From Candidatus Saccharibacteria bacterium UBA6258 (GTDB lineage Bacteria; Patescibacteriota; Saccharimonadia; Saccharimonadales; Saccharimonadaceae): a stretch of 9,746 nt of DNA. This document shows positions 5,360 to 9,746 of the stretch, piece by piece (position 1 is the first letter of the stretch; every line of letters begins with the position of its first letter). Under the pieces are notes generated by a model, which worked only from the letters and a program-made list of their open reading frames with translations, ran no database searches and was not told the DNA's origin. Where the stretch lies: contig DJVK01000022.1 in the NCBI GenBank assembly GCA_002441145.1, positions 1 to 9,746 on the forward strand, read 5' to 3'. Position numbers and translations under genes: made by a program.

Positions 5360-7171
5360 CTATAAAGCCGACAGATAATCGCCTAGCCCGTCGAGAGCGA
5401 CTTTTATTTCGCCATCTTGGGTGCGCACACTTACTTCGCGCGCCTCGACATCCTTTGGACCAACGATCAGCTGTACTGGAATCTTCCAAGCAGTTGCCTC
5501 TCGAATCTTTTTGCCTAGCGATTCATTACGAACATCGACGGTATAGCGTATTTCATTATACTTAACCGGTTGCATGAGCACTGTTTTGTTAAGAACACCC
5601 TCGATTTCGCTAACATATTCCATCACCGTATCGTTAATCGTAAGGATGCGAATTTGTTCCGGTGCCGCCCAGAATGGGAACCACCCGCCAGTGTGTTCAA
5701 TAAAGACACTCAAGAATCGCTCGATAGAGCCAAGCAGAGCACAGTGGATCATAACCGGTCGCTGAAAGTTACCTTCTTGATCGGTGTACTCAAGCCCAAA
5801 ACGCTCCGGCTGGACAAAGTCTAGCTGCACAGTCGCAACTTGGTGTTCGCGACCGATAGCGTCCGTAGCCATAAAGTCGATCTTTGGACCGTAGAACGCA
5901 GCTTCACCATCTTGCTCGAAGTAATCGAGCTCGTTCGCGATAACCGCAGCCTTCAGCTGAGCTTGTGCGGTTTCCCACAGTGATTGCTCACCCAGGTAAG
6001 CATCAGTATCATCACGGTAGCTCAAGCGAACACGAAGCGACATATCAATTGTCGAATAGAGCTCACGAGCGCTAGCCAACAGACTGTTGATTTCATTTTC
6101 AATCTGATCGCTGCGACAAAAAACATGACTGTCGTCTTGCGTTAGTGAGCGAACGCGATTCAGGCCACCCAATTCACCTGTTTTTTCATCGCGATAATCG
6201 GTTGTTGTTTCGAGATAACGCACCGGCATGTCACGATAACTTCGTGGTCGAGATGCATAGATTTGGGTATGGTGCGGACAGTTCATCGGCTTTAGTGCCA
6301 TCTTGTCGCTTGTCTCCTGGCTCGTCACCAAGAACAACTCATCGCCAAACTTAGCCCAGTGGCCCGACGCTTCGTAGAGTTCCTTCTTTGTAATGTGCGG
6401 GGTCCAGACTTTAGTAAAGCCGTACGCCTGCCTGAGCTGATTCGAGTATTGTGACATAATATCGCGCAAAATAGTTCCACGAGGCGTAAATAACGGCAGA
6501 CCAACGCCGACAAGATTAGATGTCGTAAATAGATCAAGGTCCTTACCAAGCTTACGGTGATCTCGTTTTTTTGCTTCTTCGAGCATATGTAGATATTTAT
6601 CGAGATCATCTTGCGATGCAAACGCAACACCATACAAGCGCTGCATCTGCGGATTAGTCTCTTTGCCACGCCAATACGCGCCAGCGACACGCATTAGTTT
6701 GAATGCGCCAACCTTGCCTGTACTTTCGGCGTGCGGCCCACGACATAAATCTCTGAAATCTCCATCAGTATAAAAAGATACATTTTCGACCTGACCTTCA
6801 CCGTTTGCCGCAACCCCAAGAGTGTCGACATCAATATCTTTCGCGATTGTTGTTCCAACGCGCTTCAAGTCGTTCAGTAATTCGACTTTATACGGCTGGT
6901 TAGCTTCATTTGCCCAGTGAAGCGCAATATCAACAGGTTCTTCTGAGCGGATGAACTCGTAATCTTTATTGATAATAGCTCGCATCTCTTTTTCGATCTT
7001 CTTGAAGTCAGACTCAGAAATCTTCGTCTCGCCTAGGTCGATGTCGTAATAAAACCCATGTTCTACTACTGGGCCTACGCCAAACTTAGCTTCTGGCCAA
7101 AGATGTTGCACCGCTTGTGCGGTAATATGTGCCAGGCTGTGGCGCATCGCGTAAAGTTGTTCGTCGTTCAT
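5360..7171 (-). CDS. thrS: Threonyl-tRNA synthetase lacking the N-terminal TGS domain
   Basis: The enzyme charges tRNA-Thr with threonine using ATP. The 603 residues begin directly in the editing domain, omitting the roughly 60-residue TGS domain of full-length ThrRS (about 640). The editing site is intact: HSLAH (H11, H15) and CRGPH (C143, H147). The class II catalytic core has motif 1 near 230-260, motif 2 around TTDYRDEKTGELGGLNRVRSLTQDDSH (323-349) and motif 3 in GSIERF (481-486). Zinc ligands C298, H349 and H476 are present. The residue after H476 is Cys, where the family usually has Arg (HRAxxGS). The anticodon-binding domain fills roughly 505-603. The start is supported by AAGGAG eight bases upstream of the ATG and by the T-box leader just before it; no in-frame extension into the leader is expected. 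First gene of the thrS-miaA-regulator-MBL operon. Confidence 0.97.
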   Translation of the reverse strand: MNDEQLYAMRHSLAHITAQAVQHLWPEAKFGVGPVVEHGFYYDIDLGETKISESDFKKIEKEMRAIINKDYEFIRSEEPVDIALHWANEANQPYKVELLNDLKRVGTTIAKDIDVDTLGVAANGEGQVENVSFYTDGDFRDLCRGPHAESTGKVGAFKLMRVAGAYWRGKETNPQMQRLYGVAFASQDDLDKYLHMLEEAKKRDHRKLGKDLDLFTTSNLVGVGLPLFTPRGTILRDIMSQYSNQLRQAYGFTKVWTPHITKKELYEASGHWAKFGDELFLVTSQETSDKMALKPMNCPHHTQIYASRPRSYRDMPVRYLETTTDYRDEKTGELGGLNRVRSLTQDDSHVFCRSDQIENEINSLLASARELYSTIDMSLRVRLSYRDDTDAYLGEQSLWETAQAQLKAAVIANELDYFEQDGEAAFYGPKIDFMATDAIGREHQVATVQLDFVQPERFGLEYTDQEGNFQRPVMIHCALLGSIERFLSVFIEHTGGWFPFWAAPEQIRILTINDTVMEYVSEIEGVLNKTVLMQPVKYNEIRYTVDVRNESLGKKIREATAWKIPVQLIVGPKDVEAREVSVRTQDGEIKVALDGLGDYLSAL

Positions 7172-7190
7172 ATGAATATTCTCCTTTCAT

Positions 7191-7252
7191 ATAAATAAAA
7201 ACATGCGATCTATAGATTCTATATGTATAAAAATCTAGTAATCGCATGTCTC
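7191..7252 (-). terminator. T-box terminator hairpin
   Basis: On the minus strand, ACATGCGAT (7249-7241) pairs with ATCGCATGT (7209-7201). An inner stem TAGATT/AATCTA extends it, and TTTTATTTAT follows. G-U and A-U pairs can extend its base into GAGAC, which is also the 3' strand of the antiterminator, so the two folds exclude each other. The hairpin ends about 25 bases before the thrS ATG. Confidence 0.85.
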
Positions 7253-7440
7253 GGACCCCTATTGTCTTACTATTAGCGGGGCGGTTCCACCGGACTTCCT
7301 AGGACACATATCCTAAGCACTCGTTCACCAGCGTTAACGCACGCCTGCGTGTCCCACGAAGCTCCTGAGATGGTTAGGCTCAATCAACACTTACCACTAT
7401 CATACAGAACCCTCTCTGTTATTGCAATCTATCCCCTGTT
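7197..7440 (-). promoter_or_regulatory. T-box riboswitch leader of thrS
   Basis: T-boxes sense uncharged tRNA and let transcription continue when the cognate amino acid is scarce. Read on the minus strand, the diagnostic core GGTGGAACCGC lies just upstream of thrS. The antiterminator folds well: GTCCGG (7295-7290) pairs with CCG-A-GAC (7254-7248, one bulged A), the 7-base bulge TGGAACC (7289-7283) holds the TGGA that pairs with a tRNA end UCCA, and GCCCC (7282-7278) pairs with GGGGT (7259-7255). A Stem III-like hairpin precedes it: CTTAGGA (7317-7311) with TCCTAGG (7304-7298). The competing terminator is at 7250-7197. Everything upstream (about 7318-7440) is structured, for example GAGA-GGTT against AACC-TCTC, but I could not settle Stem I or the Thr specifier codon. 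The 5' edge is approximate. Confidence 0.85.
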
Positions 7441-7450
7441 TTGCTATGAT
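7422..7450 (+). promoter_or_regulatory. Promoter of the tRNA-Val gene
   Basis: TTGCAA (7422-7427), a 17-base spacer and TATGAT (7445-7450) place the start near 7457, about 11 bases before the mature tRNA 5' end. It overlaps the region from which the divergent thrS leader must start. Confidence 0.75.
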
Positions 7451-7467
7451 ATTCAAGACCCTTACGA

Positions 7468-7544
7468 GGGCGATTAGCTCATTTGGCTAGAGCGCCACAT
7501 TGACGTTGTGGAGGTGATAGGTTCGAATCCTATATCGCCCACCA
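7468..7544 (+). tRNA. tRNA-Val (anticodon GAC)
   Basis: A complete 77-base cloverleaf: acceptor GGGCGAT/ATCGCCC, D arm GCTC/GAGC, anticodon stem CCACA/TGTGG around loop TTGACGT (anticodon GAC, reading GUC and GUU), T arm ATAGG-TTCGAAT-CCTAT, discriminator A and an encoded CCA. Base 37 is G. The encoded CCA is relevant to the unusual L15 loop of the RNase P RNA in the same window. The tRNA has its own promoter and a terminator that begins inside the CCA tail. Confidence 0.98.
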
Positions 7545-7580
7545 AACAAAACGCACCCTGATGGGTGTTTTTTGTTTGGT
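7541..7580 (+). terminator. tRNA-Val terminator
   Basis: Core stem CACCC (7554-7558) and GGGTG (7563-7567) with loop TGAT, followed by TTTTTTG. Flanking CCAAACAAAA and TTTTGTTTGG extend the pairing to the tRNA CCA tail, giving one long hairpin. Confidence 0.9.
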
Positions 7581-7584
7581 AAAG

Positions 7585-7615
7585 TTATCCGCATATATTC
7601 ATAACCTTTTCCACA
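7585..7615 (+). promoter_or_regulatory. Two DnaA-box-like nonamers
   Basis: TTATCCGCA (7585-7593) and TTTTCCACA (7607-7615) each differ by one base from the DnaA-box consensus TTATCCACA and lie in the same orientation, 13 bases apart. A third, TTATCCACT, is at 7901-7909. The surrounding 7581-7715 is AT-rich and gene-free. Chance matches are possible. The cluster could be DnaA-responsive regulation or part of a replication origin, but dnaA itself is not in view. Confidence 0.35.
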
Positions 7616-7680
7616 TTAAAATAAGCTCATATAACCCATGCTAATGCGCTGGGTGATATATACCAACACATCTGTAACTA

Positions 7681-7709
7681 TTGACATTATATTTCACTTA
7701 TGCTAATAT
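7681..7709 (+). promoter_or_regulatory. Promoter of the 37-residue ORF
   Basis: A perfect -35 TTGACA (7681-7686), a 17-base spacer and TAATAT (7704-7709), with an extended -10 TG at 7701-7702. The predicted transcription start is at about 7716, the first base of the ATG, which implies a leaderless mRNA. Confidence 0.8.
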
Positions 7710-7715
7710 AAAGGC

Positions 7716-7829
7716 ATGAGTAAGCATACTACCCATAAACCATCAGCATTAGATAACTTCAATCTCTCATTTGAGTACGACGTCACCTGGACTGATGTAA
7801 AGAAATCAGTCAAGGAACGCACTCAGTAA
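7716..7829 (+). CDS. Small protein of unknown function (37 residues)
   Basis: I do not recognise this protein. The frame runs from ATG to TAA and encodes a 37-residue hydrophilic peptide. Its N-terminus is rich in His, Thr and Lys (MSKHTTHKP), the centre is more aromatic and acidic (NFNLSFEYDVTWTDV) and the tail is basic (KKSVKERTQ). There is no signal peptide, membrane segment or cysteine. Three things support a real gene: a perfect -35 with an extended -10 ending 6 bases before the ATG, a strong terminator 23 bases after the stop, and an otherwise empty interval between tRNA-Val and the NrdR-like gene. The start would be leaderless. The alternative is a small structured or antisense RNA that happens to hold an open frame. 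Confidence 0.6.
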   Translation: MSKHTTHKPSALDNFNLSFEYDVTWTDVKKSVKERTQ

Positions 7830-7852
7830 TTCGAATTTGATCGATGCTACCG

Positions 7853-7881
7853 ACACCCCTACTCGTTAGGGGTGTTTTTTA
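7853..7881 (+). terminator. Terminator of the 37-residue ORF
   Basis: ACACCCCTA (7853-7861) and TAGGGGTGT (7867-7875) form a perfect 9-bp stem with loop CTCGT, followed by TTTTTTA. It isolates the small ORF from the NrdR-like gene. Confidence 0.92.
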
Positions 7882-7900
7882 TCCCCATCAATTCACATGG

Positions 7901-7937
7901 TTATCCACTAGCATTTTTCATAGCTGTATGACAATAT
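7901..7937 (+). promoter_or_regulatory. Upstream region of the NrdR-like gene: DnaA-box-like site and extended -10
   Basis: TTATCCACT (7901-7909) is one base off the DnaA-box consensus. TG at 7929-7930 followed one base later by CAATAT (7932-7937) would start transcription at the ATG at 7944. The hexamer match is only moderate, but the layout matches that before the ORF at 7716 (TATG, two bases, AATATA, then CATG). There is no Shine-Dalgarno before the ATG. Confidence 0.45.
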
Positions 7938-7943
7938 ATATAC

Positions 7944-8384
7944 ATGTTTTGTATTAATTGCTTCAATCCCAACACGAGTGTCACCAACTCTCGTCCACAC
8001 AAAAAAACGCCAAGCATCTGGCGTCGTCGACACTGTAAGGCTTGCGGGCACACCTTCACTACTGATGAGCGTCCTCGCCTAAGCCATACGCAAGCAGTCT
8101 GGGACCCTAAGCATGATAAAACGATGGTTTATAACCCAGGCAAGTTGGTTATAAGTATAGCTTTGGCGTTTGGCCATAACGTCGCAAAAGGTAAAGAATC
8201 TGCCTGGGATCTGATGGAAACTATTACAGCGATACTAGCTACTCAGTTTCAGGGATCGCTATCGACTGACGACATTACCGCAGTCACCCATCAAACGCTA
8301 AAAAACTTTGACGAAGCGGCCGCACTACAATACGCTATGCAACACCAGTTGCTTACTTCGACGAAGCGTCGTCGGAAGTCTTAG
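7944..8384 (+). CDS. NrdR-like zinc-ribbon transcriptional regulator, divergent
   Basis: The 146-residue protein has the length and order of NrdR, the ATP/dATP-sensing repressor of ribonucleotide reductase genes. Residues 1-46 form a zinc ribbon with C3-x2-C6 and C31-x2-C34, and the NrdR landmarks SRP, WRRRHCKACGHTFTTDERPRL. Residues about 50-137 align loosely with the ATP-cone (NPGKLVISIALAF, DDITAVTHQTLKNFDEAAALQYA) but lack the basic KRDGR-type nucleotide-binding start. Nucleotide sensing may therefore be altered, or this may be an NrdR paralogue. No Shine-Dalgarno precedes the ATG; since C3 sits at the usual NrdR place the start is probably right and the mRNA leaderless. The 3' end overlaps the convergent glycosyltransferase gene by 32 bases. 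No reductase gene is in the window. Confidence 0.78.
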   Translation: MFCINCFNPNTSVTNSRPHKKTPSIWRRRHCKACGHTFTTDERPRLSHTQAVWDPKHDKTMVYNPGKLVISIALAFGHNVAKGKESAWDLMETITAILATQFQGSLSTDDITAVTHQTLKNFDEAAALQYAMQHQLLTSTKRRRKS

Positions 8385-9746
8385 CATGCTTAGCGCGAGC
8401 CTTTGAGGCAAAAGTCGCCTTTTCGGTAACGTCGAACTTATCAAGATATTTACCAAGCATTAAGTGTGTCTGCGCATTGAATGAAGCGACCGAACTATAG
8501 CCTACCGATGTAAGCGGCATCAGCAACCACTGCAGTACCATGCCTACGGTACGACGACGCTTGTATCGCTCAGGCCGTGGCGGCAACATCTTAAGCATCA
8601 ACAGAATAGTGATAAAAATACCAACCATCGCGACTTGCTGGATTGAACTAACGATATTTGGCAACTGGTGAGCGGCGATGTTACGCGACGCTTCGGGATT
8701 AATAATCAAAGGAACCCAACCGCCAAACGTAATCAGGAGCGCCATAGTCGCAAGTGTAACGTGACTATCGACAAGGCGTGCGAATCGCGCAAACCCTTCC
8801 CAGAACGGAACGTTGCGGCTACGAGTAAACAATCGCGTTGCAACGAACGGAATATCCGATACGCCATAGCCCCATCGACGAAGCTGTTTGAACTGTGTAA
8901 TGAGAGTACGCCTTAAGGTATCACCCATGACCGCGTCTTGATAAATTGGTACGTGGATAGGTACGACGCTGTAGGTACCGCCAAAGAAGAAATAACTTCG
9001 CCAATACTGGTGCCCGTCTTCGACGATGCTACGCTTACTCCAAAAGTCCATCGCAACCAATGCATCCATCGGCTGGGAGTGCGCCGCGAAATTACGCAAC
9101 GTGTGTGGGCGCATCGAGCTGATGATAGTCCAGAATGAATTACCGGTAGCTATGACGCGCATTGGCGCTGGGGCATCCCAGATATTACCAAAGTAGAGCG
9201 CGACTGGCTGATACGACAGATGAGTACGCTCGTGATGCACGATATACTCGTACGCGACGTAGTCGAAGTAGGTTGGGTGCGGACGATTATCGCTATCGAG
9301 CGTCGTGACAATGACATTGCTGTAGTCAATCGCTTGTTTATCACACCACTTTTGCAACTCGTACCCTGCATAGGTGATGTTAGGGCCCTTACCGACGACC
9401 TCATCGGGCATATCCTTGGGGTGCTTTACAATCTGAAAGGTATAAAATACATCTGCGTATTCTTTTTGCAGTCGCTTTGCAGTCGCTTCAATAGCAGCGC
9501 CGCCCCGCTCTTCGTAAGCAAGGTAAAGAATGATCCGTTTGTTGTCGTAGGTAGTATTAATAACCGATTCAATTGTTGGCTGAATGACTTCGTAGTCTTC
9601 GTTATAGGCTGCAATAATGACAGCATGGAATAATTGCGACGGCTTCGGGTAATCACCCAGATCGCTCGATACGAGACGCAGGTTTTGCTGATGAGCCGCA
9701 TATCCAAACCCAGTCGATGCGTTCGCGACTACACGATCATAGCTTG
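8353..9746 (-). CDS. Membrane family 2 glycosyltransferase, cellulose-synthase-like (5' truncated)
   Basis: The frame is open from the right edge to TAA at 8355-8353, giving 463 visible residues; the start lies outside, and the Met codon at 9411 is internal. The cytoplasmic GT-A domain shows AVIIAAYNED (41-50), the metal and donor site TTLDSDNRP (D150-x-D152), the catalytic acidic pair in SIVEDGHQYW (E242-D243) and QLRRW (287-291), the Q-x-x-R-W acceptor motif of processive enzymes. Three or so membrane segments follow (about 330-352, 370-395 and 405-430), then a basic, Lys/Ala-rich tail. Such enzymes polymerise or transfer sugars at the inner membrane to make surface polysaccharide; donor and product cannot be read from the sequence. 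It converges on the NrdR-like gene and overlaps its 3' end. Confidence 0.9.
   Translation of the reverse strand, partial: SYDRVVANASTGFGYAAHQQNLRLVSSDLGDYPKPSQLFHAVIIAAYNEDYEVIQPTIESVINTTYDNKRIILYLAYEERGGAAIEATAKRLQKEYADVFYTFQIVKHPKDMPDEVVGKGPNITYAGYELQKWCDKQAIDYSNVIVTTLDSDNRPHPTYFDYVAYEYIVHHERTHLSYQPVALYFGNIWDAPAPMRVIATGNSFWTIISSMRPHTLRNFAAHSQPMDALVAMDFWSKRSIVEDGHQYWRSYFFFGGTYSVVPIHVPIYQDAVMGDTLRRTLITQFKQLRRWGYGVSDIPFVATRLFTRSRNVPFWEGFARFARLVDSHVTLATMALLITFGGWVPLIINPEASRNIAAHQLPNIVSSIQQVAMVGIFITILLMLKMLPPRPERYKRRRTVGMVLQWLLMPLTSVGYSSVASFNAQTHLMLGKYLDKFDVTEKATFASKARAKHAKTSDDASSK

Noticed and set aside
5301..6690. Short frames antisense to or out of frame with thrS (5301-5489, 5570-5824, 6145-6354, 6325-6690)
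   Set aside because: All sit inside the well-conserved thrS coding sequence and have arginine/serine-rich shadow compositions.
7620..7950. NrdR boxes before the NrdR-like gene (ATAT-rich stretches near 7650-7665 and 7931-7950)
   Set aside because: Only half-matches to the 16-base palindromic consensus and no correctly spaced pair; they are explained as well by AT-rich promoter sequence.
9409..9707. Apparent split or frameshift in the glycosyltransferase, with a separate minus-strand frame at 9426-9707
   Set aside because: Translating upstream of the Met at 9411 in the same frame gives an uninterrupted, GT2-like sequence (AVIIAAYNED and onward) to the window edge. The Met is internal and the other frame is a shadow.
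1..9746. Insertion sequences, CRISPR arrays, prophage or toxin-antitoxin modules
   Set aside because: No transposase or integrase motifs, no spaced direct repeats and no attachment-site duplication beside the tRNA were seen.

Overview
The window reads as bacterial chromosome of roughly half G+C, most like a member of the Candidate Phyla Radiation (Patescibacteria), probably Saccharibacteria (TM7). This rests on compact, divergent versions of core genes, several very short mRNA leaders, and normal use of TGA as a stop (miaA ends in TGA), which argues against the recoded Gracilibacteria/Absconditabacteria. The lineage call is an inference from gene character; no database was consulted. I see no insertion sequence, CRISPR array, prophage gene or clear sign of recent transfer.

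Layout. 1-757 (+): the end of infC, then rpmI and rplT in the classical translation operon, closed by a hairpin terminator. 761-1094 (-): RNase P RNA (rnpB). 1102-1959 (-): a Nudix-RNase HI fusion. 2034-2179 (-): a rod-folding RNA with its own promoter and terminator, best read as 6S RNA. 2204-2845 (-): a site-2-protease-type membrane peptidase. 2862-3172 (+): rpmB with promoter and terminator. 3194-7171 (-): an operon transcribed as thrS, miaA, a winged-helix/nucleotidyltransferase-like regulator and a metallo-beta-lactamase-fold protein. It is preceded at about 7197-7440 by a T-box leader matching thrS. 7468-7544 (+): tRNA-Val(GAC). 7716-7829 (+): an unrecognised 37-residue ORF with its own promoter and terminator. 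7944-8384 (+): a divergent NrdR-like regulator. 8353-9746 (-): a membrane-bound family 2 glycosyltransferase running off the right edge.

Functionally most of the window is information processing: ribosomal proteins L35, L20 and L28, IF-3, threonyl-tRNA synthetase, tRNA isopentenylation, tRNA 5' maturation, a tRNA, RNA-DNA hybrid removal and (putatively) 6S control of RNA polymerase. The T-box would tie thrS, and possibly the three genes behind it, to uncharged tRNA-Thr.

The points most worth a second look are the 6S-like RNA at 2034-2179, the T-box, the orphan ORF at 7716-7829, three genes whose extended -10 element lies 6-7 bases before the start codon and so predicts leaderless mRNAs, and the apparent loss of the GGU motif from loop L15 of RNase P RNA. 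Three enzyme-like domains also appear to have lost catalytic residues.
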